Below, in pieces: positions 25,545-34,123 of a DNA stretch of 64,000 nt; the first letter of the stretch is position 1, and each line of letters opens with the position of its first letter. Source of the stretch: Dinoroseobacter sp039192165 (GTDB taxonomy: Bacteria > Pseudomonadota > Alphaproteobacteria > Rhodobacterales > Rhodobacteraceae); the NCBI GenBank assembly GCA_039192165.1, contig JBCCXD010000002.1:1-64000 (forward strand), in the 5' to 3' direction. The notes beneath the pieces are model-generated. The model did no database searches, was not told the origin of the DNA, and saw only the letters and a list, made by a program, of their open reading frames with translations. Both the position numbers and the translations under genes were made by a program.

Positions 25545-26566
25545 CAGATCGAGCCTGGCGACCACTCCGGGCGCCCGTAAAGGCGCAACCGGCTCACGCC
25601 ACCATCCGGGAATATGTTGAACCTCACATGGGTGATTGAGCCGAGCTGTGCAAGTTCGTCCACGTATTCGTGGACAGCGTCAGCCGTCAGCGGCACCTCC
25701 GGCAAAAGCGGTTGCCAGAACATCGAGTCCGTAACAATCGCATCCGTCAGCCCGTCACCAAAGACTGCTAAATCGGCAGCTTGGATCGAGCACCGATCAG
25801 GGAAATTGCCTTTGAAATGCGCTGTGTCGACCTCGATCCGGCTGACTTGTCCACGGGCACCCAAGGCAATGACCATCCAATCGTGGCCGGGAGTGCGCTT
25901 GCGGCGTGTCTCCCAACCGTCTCCCATATTCACGCCTCTTCCAGGCGCAAGAAGTCTCATGTAATCGCCGTAATGCGCATCTGAGAACGCGAGAATCCGC
26001 CCACCATTCAATGCAGCCGACAACTCGATCTCCTGGCCCCCGGTTGTAGGATCAAGTTCCGGGATGCCATAGGCGCGCAGACGTGCGATGCCCCCGTCCG
26101 GAAAGATATGAACCCGAAGATGAGTCCAGCTTTCGAAGCTCTGGCAATTGTAATAGTGGTGCGATGAGGCATCCAGAGGCTTGTGAGGCAGTATCTCGAC
26201 CCACCGCGTGTTGTCGTCGGGGTCATGCTCTGAGGTGCAGGCCTCGATCATAACGGCGGGGGCATAGTTTCCCGTAAAGTGTGATGTGTCGACGTCAAAG
26301 CCGAGTATCCTTCCAGGGGCCGCCAGGGAGATCACTGCATGGTCGTGCCCTCCGCCACGGCGGCGGCGCGTCTCCCAGCCGTCCATCCACTTGCCATGGG
26401 CATCGAACTTATCGGGGATGAAAACCGCGGGCGCGTCCTGCAGCATTCGCGTCAGCGGAGCAAAAAACTCGTCTGAAGCATACAGCGCCCGTGCACCAAG
26501 GCCCGCCGATGCCAGATTGATACCCGTCCGCACAAATAGCGGGATATCCGTCTTGGTCTCGGTCAT
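25544..26566 (-). CDS. alc: allantoicase
   Basis: A 340-residue enzyme made of two similar allantoicase repeats: GKWMDGWETRRRR...HDHAVISL in the first and VNMGDGWETRRKRTPGHDWMVIAL in the second. It hydrolyses allantoate to ureidoglycolate and urea. A GGGGAG box lies eight bases before the ATG. It lies between puuE-uraD and allA and is coupled to allA by a TGATG overlap, so it belongs to the urate degradation operon. Confidence 0.95.
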   Translation of the reverse strand: MTETKTDIPLFVRTGINLASAGLGARALYASDEFFAPLTRMLQDAPAVFIPDKFDAHGKWMDGWETRRRRGGGHDHAVISLAAPGRILGFDVDTSHFTGNYAPAVMIEACTSEHDPDDNTRWVEILPHKPLDASSHHYYNCQSFESWTHLRVHIFPDGGIARLRAYGIPELDPTTGGQEIELSAALNGGRILAFSDAHYGDYMRLLAPGRGVNMGDGWETRRKRTPGHDWMVIALGARGQVSRIEVDTAHFKGNFPDRCSIQAADLAVFGDGLTDAIVTDSMFWQPLLPEVPLTADAVHEYVDELAQLGSITHVRFNIFPDGGVSRLRLYGRPEWSPGSI

Positions 26567-26588
26567 GGTCTACGCTCCCCAGCTTTCC

Positions 26589-28007
26589 CTACCCAAGCGG
26601 CAGATCGCGCAGCCTTAGAAGCGCGATCTTTTCCACCTGGGCACAGGCGGTCTCAAATTCGGTGTCACGGTCGTTCTCGATCCGGGCGGTGAACGCCTCG
26701 AGAATCTCACCCTTGCTCAACCCTTTCACTGCAATGATGAAAGGGAACCCGAACTTGGTCTTATAGGCATCGTTCAGCCGCGTAAATGCGTCGTGTTCTC
26801 CGTCTGTCAGCGCATCGAGCCCTGCGCCTGCCTGTTCCGCCGAACTTTCCGCCGTCAGCCGTTTGGCCGCAGCGAGCTTTCCGGCCAAGTCTGGATGCGC
26901 ATTCAGAACGCCAAGTCGTTCGTCCCGGCTCGCTTCGCGAAACCGACGGACAAGGGCTGCGTGAACTCCGTCTGCGGTGTCATGGGCTCGGCCCAACTCG
27001 CCGTCAAATGCCCGCTCTGCAATCCAGGGCGAATGTTCGAAGACACCACCGAAGGTCTCCAAAAAAGCCGCCCGCGCCATAGAGCTTGGCACCAGCTCGG
27101 CCGGCTTTGGCGGATGTGTGGCCATCCAGTGCTCTGCAATGTCAATGCGCCGTGCGAACCAGACATCTGTGTGGCCCATGGCATAGTCAAGAAAGCGCGC
27201 CAGAGCCTGAGCGCGTCCGGGTCGCCCAACCAGACGGCAGTGCAGCCCGATGGACATCATCTTTGGAACGCCTGCCTCGCCCTCGGCATAGAGGCAATCA
27301 AACGTATCTTTCAAATAACCATAAAACTGATCACCGGAGTTAAAGCCCTGCGGCGTTGCAAAGCGCATATCGTTGGCATCGAGGGTGTAGGGCACCACCA
27401 GCTGATCCTTGTCTCCGATCCGAGCCCAGTAGGGCAGCTCGTCAGCATAGCTGTCAGCAGAATAGGCAAATCCGCCTTCTTCGGCGACAATATCAAGCGT
27501 CTGCATTGAACACCGCCCGGTATACCACCCCCGGGGTCGCGCGCCGACCACAGCGGTGTGCAGCGCAATGGCCTCATACATTTGAGCGCGTTCTTCTTCA
27601 GGATCGAAGTCTTTGTACTCGATCCATTTCAGCCCGTGGCTTGCGATCTCCCAACCGGCCTCGTTCATTGCGGTCACCTGTGCCGGGCTGCGCGCCAGCG
27701 CTGTGGCCACGCCATAGACGGTGATCGGGACTTTCCGCTCCGTCAGCATGCGGTGAAGCCGCCAGAACCCCGATCGTGCACCGTATTCGTAGATTGACTC
27801 CATATTCCAGTGGCGCTGGTTCGGCCAAGCCGCGGCACCTACAATCTCTGATAAAAAGGCCTCTGAAGCTGCATCACCGTGCAGGATGTTGTTTTCACCG
27901 CCCTCTTCATAATTCAGGACGATCTGCACGGCGATCTTAGCGCCGTTGGGCCAATGTGCTTGTGGCGGCACGGCGCCATAGCCGTGCATGTCTCTGGGAT
28001 ATCGCAT
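26589..28007 (-). CDS. allantoinase PuuE fused to OHCU decarboxylase UraD
   Basis: A 472-residue fusion. Residues 1-300 are a PuuE-type allantoinase of the polysaccharide-deacetylase fold (VQIVLNYEEGGE, EIASHGLKWIEY, GWYTGRCSMQTL). Residues about 310-472 are a UraD-type 2-oxo-4-hydroxy-4-carboxy-5-ureidoimidazoline decarboxylase (ETFGGVFEHSPWIAERAF, NAHPDLAGKL, FGFPFIIAVKGLSKGEIL). The two halves catalyse successive steps: OHCU to S-allantoin, then to allantoate. Fusing them may channel the unstable OHCU product. It sits between alc and the transporter gene. Confidence 0.95.
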   Translation of the reverse strand: MRYPRDMHGYGAVPPQAHWPNGAKIAVQIVLNYEEGGENNILHGDAASEAFLSEIVGAAAWPNQRHWNMESIYEYGARSGFWRLHRMLTERKVPITVYGVATALARSPAQVTAMNEAGWEIASHGLKWIEYKDFDPEEERAQMYEAIALHTAVVGARPRGWYTGRCSMQTLDIVAEEGGFAYSADSYADELPYWARIGDKDQLVVPYTLDANDMRFATPQGFNSGDQFYGYLKDTFDCLYAEGEAGVPKMMSIGLHCRLVGRPGRAQALARFLDYAMGHTDVWFARRIDIAEHWMATHPPKPAELVPSSMARAAFLETFGGVFEHSPWIAERAFDGELGRAHDTADGVHAALVRRFREASRDERLGVLNAHPDLAGKLAAAKRLTAESSAEQAGAGLDALTDGEHDAFTRLNDAYKTKFGFPFIIAVKGLSKGEILEAFTARIENDRDTEFETACAQVEKIALLRLRDLPLG

Positions 28008-28049
28008 AGAGCTTTTTTGCGCCCGCCGCGCAACGGGCGCAAGAGTGGT

Positions 28050-29462
28050 TCATGTTTTCGGTTGGCTCGAAAGACCGCCCGAGATTTCCTCAGTCGCAAC
28101 TTCGTCGAGCGGTTTGGGCAAGACCAGGTTCAGTATTATCGCCAATGCTGCCGCTGGGAGTAAGCCGCTGGTCATCAGAATTCTTGGTGTTTCGGGCAAG
28201 TATTGCACTGCGCCGGGTTCCAGCTGAAGGCCAAGGCCGATAGAGAGCGAAATCGCAAAAATCACCATATTCCTCTTGTCCCAGTCCACATCCGAGAGCA
28301 TTGAGATTCCTGCTGCCACGACCATTCCGAACATTACGATCACACCGCCGCCCAGAACCTCAATTGGAATGGTCCGGATAACCGCGCCCACCTTTGGTAC
28401 AAGACCACAGAGGATAAGGAACAGCGCCCCCAGGGTAACCACGTGGCGGCTCATAACGCCTGTCATTGCTATCAGACCGACATTTTGACTGAAGGAAGTA
28501 TTGGGCAACCCGCCGAAGAACCCGGCAAAGGCGGTGCCGACGCCATCGGCGAAGGTTGCGCCCTCGATCTCGCGGCCTGTGGCCTCACGCCCTGCGCCCG
28601 CGCGCGTTATTCCAGACACGTCGCCGACGGTTTCCACCGCCGACACGAAAGCCATCAAGCAAAAGCCCAGAACCGCTGCAACGCTGAACTCGAATCCGTA
28701 GCGGAACGGATCGGGCAGGGCAAAAGCGGAAGCGCCCGCCCAGCTTCCCGCAATGGAGGCGATTGGCAGCATCCCAACCAGGATCGCATAGAGATAACCG
28801 ACAATAAGCCCAATCAGAACAGCTGAGATCGACAGCATGCCGCCCGTGAAGAACTTCAGGCCAAGCGTTACCAGGATTACGACAAGTGCGGCTGACCAAT
28901 TCAGTAGGCTGCCATATTCCGGCGTGCCGATGGCCGGCACGCCACCGGCAGCATATTGGATCCCGACCTTTACAAGGGCCAGCCCAATCATGGTCACGAC
29001 CAGCCCCGTGACGAGCGGCGGTAAAGCAAACCGGATCCGTCCGATGAAAAATCCAAGACATCCGTGGAAAATACCACCAATGATCACGCCGCCATAAAGA
29101 GCCGCAAGGCCGTCCACACCTTTTCCTGCGACAAGTGGGATCATTATGGGAATGAAAGCAAAAGATGTGCCCTGCACAATAGGTAGCTTGGCCCCGACTG
29201 GGCCTACACCTATGGACTGAAACAAAGTGGCGATGCCGGCAAAAAGCATCGACATCTGGATCATATACAAAAGCTCCGGAAAATCGGGTGAGTTGGAGCC
29301 AAAGCCAAATCCGGCGGCTCCTGCAACGATGATCGCAGGGGTTACATTTGCGATAAACATTGCCAATACGTGCTGAATACCCAGCGTTACGCCTTGCGCA
29401 AGCGGTGGCAAATAGTTGGGATCGCGAAGCTGTTCTGGTGTTCCAATGGAAGCGGTCGGCAT
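28050..29462 (-). CDS. urate/xanthine permease (NCS2 family)
   Basis: A 470-residue transporter with about 12 to 14 membrane helices. The NCS2 signature QNVGLIAMTGVMSR and the PLAQGVTLGIQHVLAMFIANVTPAIIVAG start are visible. It imports a purine such as urate or xanthine, probably with protons; the neighbours point to urate. The ATG at 29462 is preceded by GCGAGGG five bases away, whereas the longer frame to 29603 has no such support. Divergent from uraH across 176 bases, so both arms of the cluster probably share a control region. Confidence 0.9.
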   Translation of the reverse strand: MPTASIGTPEQLRDPNYLPPLAQGVTLGIQHVLAMFIANVTPAIIVAGAAGFGFGSNSPDFPELLYMIQMSMLFAGIATLFQSIGVGPVGAKLPIVQGTSFAFIPIMIPLVAGKGVDGLAALYGGVIIGGIFHGCLGFFIGRIRFALPPLVTGLVVTMIGLALVKVGIQYAAGGVPAIGTPEYGSLLNWSAALVVILVTLGLKFFTGGMLSISAVLIGLIVGYLYAILVGMLPIASIAGSWAGASAFALPDPFRYGFEFSVAAVLGFCLMAFVSAVETVGDVSGITRAGAGREATGREIEGATFADGVGTAFAGFFGGLPNTSFSQNVGLIAMTGVMSRHVVTLGALFLILCGLVPKVGAVIRTIPIEVLGGGVIVMFGMVVAAGISMLSDVDWDKRNMVIFAISLSIGLGLQLEPGAVQYLPETPRILMTSGLLPAAALAIILNLVLPKPLDEVATEEISGGLSSQPKT

Positions 29463-29638
29463 TGTCCCTCGCCTTTCATTATCTGCTGTGAAGCCCGGGG
29501 TGGGTTGGTCAATCACGATTGCAGTGGAAATCGTAGGCGATAAGGTGCCAAGCACATGAACGAGGGTTGCAGGTCCGAAACCCTGTCGCCTCATCATTTG
29601 CATATAAATTGATCAGGAATGAGCGGGAGTGACCTTGT

Positions 29639-29995
29639 ATGAGCGGATATTTGACCACCCACGTGCTTGACACAGCCCGGGGTCTCCCTGCCGAAAACCT
29701 CCATATCGTTCTCTATCGGATCGACGGGGCAATGAAGACAGTGGTTGCGGCCAAACATACCAACGAAGACGGGCGCACAGACGGTCCGATCCTTCCGGTC
29801 GAAACCTTTGCGGCTGGCCTTTATGAACTCGTTTTCCACGCAGGTGACTATTTGCGTGAGACCGGCCAGGCGGCGGATGAGCCGCTTTTTCTGGATGAAA
29901 TACCGATCCGCTTCGGCATCAACGATCCAGGATCCCATTACCATGTGCCGCTTCTTCTGAGCCCGTTTGGCTACTCCACGTATCGCGGCTCCTGA
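29639..29995 (+). CDS. uraH: 5-hydroxyisourate hydrolase
   Basis: A 118-residue transthyretin-related enzyme that hydrolyses 5-hydroxyisourate to OHCU. The N-terminal LTTHVLDTARG motif and the C-terminal HYHVPLLLSPFGYSTYRGS tail with the YRGS end are hallmarks. It acts between PuuD and UraD. It is transcribed divergently from the transporter gene and is followed by puuD on the same strand. Confidence 0.95.
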   Translation: MSGYLTTHVLDTARGLPAENLHIVLYRIDGAMKTVVAAKHTNEDGRTDGPILPVETFAAGLYELVFHAGDYLRETGQAADEPLFLDEIPIRFGINDPGSHYHVPLLLSPFGYSTYRGS

Positions 29996-30171
29996 CCTGA
30001 GTATATTGACAAAATACTCCACAAAAGCGCGCGATAGGAGAAAGCAGCCCATCCCGCCTGCTCAAAAATCGAGCGTCCGGTTCATGCACGTCGTCCTTTT
30101 GAAAGCCGCCCCCTTGGCGTTTGTGTCCAAGACAGCGATGATGGCGGCAACAACGACCAAGACGGATACCC

Positions 30172-31395
30172 ATGTTTGACCCTATCATGATCGAGGCTTG
30201 GGCTGAGTTCGCCGTGCGCTGGCTCCATGTGATCACCGCCATCGCCTGGATCGGCTCGTCTTTTTATTTCATCGCGCTCGATCTGGGGCTGCGCAAGGCC
30301 TCGGACATGCCCAACCTCGCCAATGGTGAGGAATGGCAGGTGCATGGAGGTGGCTTTTACCACATAACCAAATACATGGTCGCGCCTGCGCGCCTGCCTG
30401 AACATCTCATCTGGTTCAAATGGGAAAGCTACGCGACGTGGCTGTCGGGCTTTGTGTTATTGGTTCTTGTCTACTATCTTGGCGCAGAACTTTACCTGGT
30501 TGATCCCAACGTGCTCGATATTCCCGTCTGGGTGGGCATTGTGATCTCGCTCGGGTCACTCGCCTTTGGCTGGATTGCGTACGACCTTCTGTGCAAATCG
30601 AAGTTCGGGGACGACAACACGCGCCTTATGGTTCTGCTCTTTGGCCTGCTTGTGGTTATGAGCTGGGGGTATACGCAGGTCTTTTCGGGTCGCGCCGCGC
30701 TTCTGCATCTGGGTGCGTTTACCGCGACTATCATGAGTGCGAACGTCTTCATGATCATCATTCCCAACCAGAAGATCGTGGTGGCTGACCTCAAGGCTGG
30801 CCGGACACCTGATGCAAAATACGGCAAGATCGCAAAGCAGCGCTCAACCCATAATAACTATCTTACGCTGCCGGTTCTCTTTCTGATGCTGTCCAACCAC
30901 TACCCACTTGCCTTCGCCAGCCAGTACAACTGGCTTATCGCGGCGCTGGTGTTCCTGACAGGTGTAACGATCCGTCATTTCTTCAATACAATGCATGCCA
31001 AGCAAGGAATGCTCTGGTGGACATGGGGCCTGACTGCGGGACTTTTTGCAGCGATCATGTGGCTGTCTACACTCGGCATACCCGACACCGCTGTGGAGGG
31101 GGAGGCACAGCTCTCCCGCGAAGCTCAACGCTTTGCTGATGCCAATGGCTTCACCGAAGTCCATGACATTGTGCTCGCGAATTGCTCCATGTGCCACGCG
31201 CGCGAAGTGTACTATCCGGGACTTGCTTGGGCGCCAAAGGGCGTTGTGCTGGAATCCGAGGCAGATGTGGCTTCCCAGGCTCGGGCGATTTTCCTCCAGG
31301 CCGGCGTCAGCCATGCCATGCCGCCGGGTGTGGTGAACTACATGGAGCCTGAAGATCGCGCAGCGATCGTTGCGTGGTTTCGTGGCGCGTATTGA
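30172..31395 (+). CDS. puuD: membrane urate hydroxylase with cytochrome c domain (PuuD)
   Basis: A 407-residue membrane protein. Residues 1-300 hold about eight membrane helices of the PuuD type (WLHVITAIAWIGSSFYF, HGGGFYHITKYMVAP). The C-terminal part is a cytochrome c domain with C338-S-M-C-H342 and a distal Met in AMPPGV. It oxidises urate to 5-hydroxyisourate and passes electrons to the respiratory chain, replacing soluble uricase, which is not present. It ends three bases before the convergent galM stop. The 176-base gap after uraH shows no gene. Confidence 0.9.
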   Translation: MFDPIMIEAWAEFAVRWLHVITAIAWIGSSFYFIALDLGLRKASDMPNLANGEEWQVHGGGFYHITKYMVAPARLPEHLIWFKWESYATWLSGFVLLVLVYYLGAELYLVDPNVLDIPVWVGIVISLGSLAFGWIAYDLLCKSKFGDDNTRLMVLLFGLLVVMSWGYTQVFSGRAALLHLGAFTATIMSANVFMIIIPNQKIVVADLKAGRTPDAKYGKIAKQRSTHNNYLTLPVLFLMLSNHYPLAFASQYNWLIAALVFLTGVTIRHFFNTMHAKQGMLWWTWGLTAGLFAAIMWLSTLGIPDTAVEGEAQLSREAQRFADANGFTEVHDIVLANCSMCHAREVYYPGLAWAPKGVVLESEADVASQARAIFLQAGVSHAMPPGVVNYMEPEDRAAIVAWFRGAY

Positions 31396-31398
31396 AGC

Positions 31399-32400
31399 CT
31401 AGAGAAATCGCCAACGGGTGTGCTGGCTATAGGGCAGGTCGGGCGTCACCTCGATTGAGGGAAATGCTGCATGGTTTGCCGCGTCGGGCCAGCCTTGTGC
31501 TTCGAATGCCACTGAGGAGAATGGAGCATAGCTTGCGCCGTGGTGTCCGGCGAATGGCGCCGTATCGATCGTGCCTTGGTCAAAGACCTGCAATCCTGGT
31601 TCCGTGGTCCAGATCTCCATCGCCACGCCGCTCCGCCCGGTCAGAGTACAGGAATGTGAAAGCGCCCGCTTTCCCTGAGCAAGACAGTAATTCATGTCAA
31701 AGCGCAGATCCTCTGACGGTTCGAAGACGTGGGGTTCGCGAAAATCAAACGGCGTTCCTGCGACCGAAATCAAGCGCCCTGTTGCCATCAGGTCGTCGCC
31801 GTTTTCAGTGAACCGGTCTGCAAAAATCTGCAACTTGTGCCCTGCAATTGATCGGGATCCATCAAGGTTCCAGTAGGAATGATTGGCAAGGTTCATCAAA
31901 GATGGTTTGTCGGTTCGCGCGCGGATCACGAGGTCCAGATCGGTCGCATTGACGCGATACTCCAGACGGATGTCGCGCGTGCCGGGGAACCCCGACGCGC
32001 CGTCTTCCAGGGTGAGTCCAAGTACAACGTGGACATCTGAAACCTCAATGATTTCCCAAATCCGGTGTTGCGTCCCGTTTGATCCGCCGTGTTTTGTGTG
32101 TGCGCCTTCCAGGTTCGCCTCGAAAGCATGTACAACGCCGTTGATCGGTGCGCGCGCGTGCTTGATCCTGTTCACCACCGGGCCCATGAGCGCGCCGAAG
32201 CTGCGCATCTTGCTGCGGTAGGCCATTACATCCGGACTGCCCAAGGTGAGCCCGTGCGAGACGCCTGCAAGCCGGACATCGTGAAGAACTGCTCCCAGAG
32301 TCAGGACAGAAACCTCCAACTGCTTGGAAGCAAGCGTGATCCTGTCCACTTGCGTGTCGTCTTCAATCGCTCCGAATCGGGAAATTCCTGCGCCGGTCAT
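31399..32400 (-). CDS. galM: aldose 1-epimerase
   Basis: A 333-residue mutarotase that interconverts alpha and beta forms of aldoses such as galactose and glucose. The catalytic His lies in MNLANHSYWNLDG and the catalytic Glu in the FEAQGWPDAANH segment. The ATG at 32400 follows GGAGG by four bases; the frame upstream of it lacks coding features. No other sugar gene is adjacent, so its physiological substrate is not clear. It is convergent with puuD and divergent from gcvT. Confidence 0.9.
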   Translation of the reverse strand: MTGAGISRFGAIEDDTQVDRITLASKQLEVSVLTLGAVLHDVRLAGVSHGLTLGSPDVMAYRSKMRSFGALMGPVVNRIKHARAPINGVVHAFEANLEGAHTKHGGSNGTQHRIWEIIEVSDVHVVLGLTLEDGASGFPGTRDIRLEYRVNATDLDLVIRARTDKPSLMNLANHSYWNLDGSRSIAGHKLQIFADRFTENGDDLMATGRLISVAGTPFDFREPHVFEPSEDLRFDMNYCLAQGKRALSHSCTLTGRSGVAMEIWTTEPGLQVFDQGTIDTAPFAGHHGASYAPFSSVAFEAQGWPDAANHAAFPSIEVTPDLPYSQHTRWRFL

Positions 32401-32583
32401 CTTGCCTCCAAATAGTGCGCGCAGTTTGCGTGTTTCGGTCTGCGCGACAACCAAAACTCACCTGCAACGCGATCAGATGCGGTTTTTCTGCACAGCGTTG
32501 TGGTTCTACTTGCGCGAAGGGCCGAGTTTCCGATAGGAAACTTTTAAGTGCACTTGATGCGAGTCGTCCCGGAAGCGGCCAAC

Positions 32584-33657
32584 ATGTTGAAGAAAACACC
32601 TCTCTACGATCTACATGTAGAACTCGGCGCGAAACTTGTTCAGTTTGCCGGTTGGGAGATGCCGGTTCAATATCCAGACGGGATCATGGTGGAGCACGCA
32701 GCATGTCGTAATGGGGCCGCTCTCTTCGACGTTAGCCATATGTGCCAAATAAAAGTGTCCGGGGACAATCCGGCAGTGGCAATGGAACGGCTGTGCCCAG
32801 GTGGACTGACGACCCTCCAGACGGGTTCTGCGCGCTATACACAACTGACCACGCAGAAAGGCGGCATCTACGACGATCTGATTGTCACCAACGGGGGCGA
32901 CCATCTCTTCGTGGTCGTCAATGCTTCCATGGCTGAACAGGACCTTGAAATCCTCACCGCGGGTTTGCCAGATCAGAGTGTGACACCGCTCGCCGACCGC
33001 GCGCTTGTTGCGGTACAAGGTCCGACGGCAGGTCAGATCGTGTCCGGTCTCTTTCCCCAAACGACCGAGCTCAGGTTCATGCAATCCATTGTGGTCGGTT
33101 ACATCCGCCTCTCGCGGCTCGGCTATACCGGAGAAGACGGTTTCGAAATATCTATCCCGGCGCCACAGGCCGAGGACCTCGCACGTCAGCTGATCGATGC
33201 GGGTGCTGTACCTGCAGGGCTCGGGGCACGGGACACCCTGCGCATGGAGGCAGGGTTGCCACTCTATGGGAGTGACATTGACCAGGGTACGTCGCCGATT
33301 GAGGCGGGGCTGGGGTTCTCCATCCCAAAGCGCCGTCGAGAGGCGGCGGATTTTCCGGGCGCTGCGCGCATTGTGGCTGAAGCAACTGATGGCGCCTCCC
33401 GGAAACTGGTGGGCCTTCGCCCCGACGGCCGCGCACCGGCCAGAGCAGGAACCGAGATCGCGACGCCGGAAGGCAAAGTCGTCGGTTCGGTGACGTCAGG
33501 AGGATTCTCACCCACCCTGAATGGGCCGATTTCGCTTGGTTATGTTCCCAGTGACCTAGCCAAGCCCGACACCGAACTTCACTTCATCCTGCGCGGCAAA
33601 CCAGCCCCGGCCCGGGTGGTTCCGCTCCCTTTCGTCCCGCACAGTTATCTCCGTTAA
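32584..33657 (+). CDS. gcvT: glycine cleavage system T protein (aminomethyltransferase)
   Basis: A 357-residue T protein that transfers the methylene group of the H-protein-bound intermediate to tetrahydrofolate, releasing ammonia. It starts TPLYDLHVELGAKLVQFAGWEMPVQY, with LSRLGYTGEDGFEI and GLGARDTLRMEAGLPLYG, both typical. The ATG at 32584 is used (GGAAG upstream). First gene of gcvTHP. No glycine riboswitch was recognised upstream. Confidence 0.95.
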   Translation: MLKKTPLYDLHVELGAKLVQFAGWEMPVQYPDGIMVEHAACRNGAALFDVSHMCQIKVSGDNPAVAMERLCPGGLTTLQTGSARYTQLTTQKGGIYDDLIVTNGGDHLFVVVNASMAEQDLEILTAGLPDQSVTPLADRALVAVQGPTAGQIVSGLFPQTTELRFMQSIVVGYIRLSRLGYTGEDGFEISIPAPQAEDLARQLIDAGAVPAGLGARDTLRMEAGLPLYGSDIDQGTSPIEAGLGFSIPKRRREAADFPGAARIVAEATDGASRKLVGLRPDGRAPARAGTEIATPEGKVVGSVTSGGFSPTLNGPISLGYVPSDLAKPDTELHFILRGKPAPARVVPLPFVPHSYLR

Positions 33658-33670
33658 GAAGGCGCTTCTT

Positions 33671-34036
33671 ATGATTACCTACTACACCGAAGACCACGAA
33701 TGGATCACCGTTGACGGCGATATTGCCACCATCGGCATCACCAATCACGCTGCAGAGCAACTGGGAGAGGTTGTCTTCGTTGAGTTGCAGGGCGCAGGTG
33801 AGACCTTCGCAAAAGGCGACGAGATCGGAGTTGTCGAAAGCGTCAAGGCAGCGTCTGATATCTATGCGCCCGTCACCGGCGAAATTGTCGAAGCGAATGA
33901 CGCGTTGGCCGAAAAGCCGGCAGAGTTGAACGAAGACCCGGAGGGCACGAGCTGGCTCTACAAAATCAAGCTCTCTGAAACCGGAGAACTATCAGAGCTG
34001 ATGGACGAAGATGCGTACAAGGCTCTGATCGAATAA
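33671..34036 (+). CDS. gcvH: glycine cleavage system H protein
   Basis: A 121-residue lipoyl carrier protein. The lipoylated Lys lies in EIGVVESVKAASDIYAPVTGEI (the K of VKA). It shuttles the aminomethyl group from GcvP to GcvT. It follows gcvT by 13 bases and precedes gcvP. Confidence 0.95.
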   Translation: MITYYTEDHEWITVDGDIATIGITNHAAEQLGEVVFVELQGAGETFAKGDEIGVVESVKAASDIYAPVTGEIVEANDALAEKPAELNEDPEGTSWLYKIKLSETGELSELMDEDAYKALIE

Positions 34037-34123
34037 ACTGACCAGAGACAAACAAGTCTCAAACCAACCGCGCCGGAGGCACGATCCGGTCGCGACATGA
34101 CCGACCTCTTAAAGGAGCGAACC

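Noticed and set aside
32455..32583. Possible glycine riboswitch upstream of gcvT
   Set aside because: The conserved core motifs of glycine riboswitches could not be found in the short leader; only a scattered GCGCGAAGG-like sequence is present.
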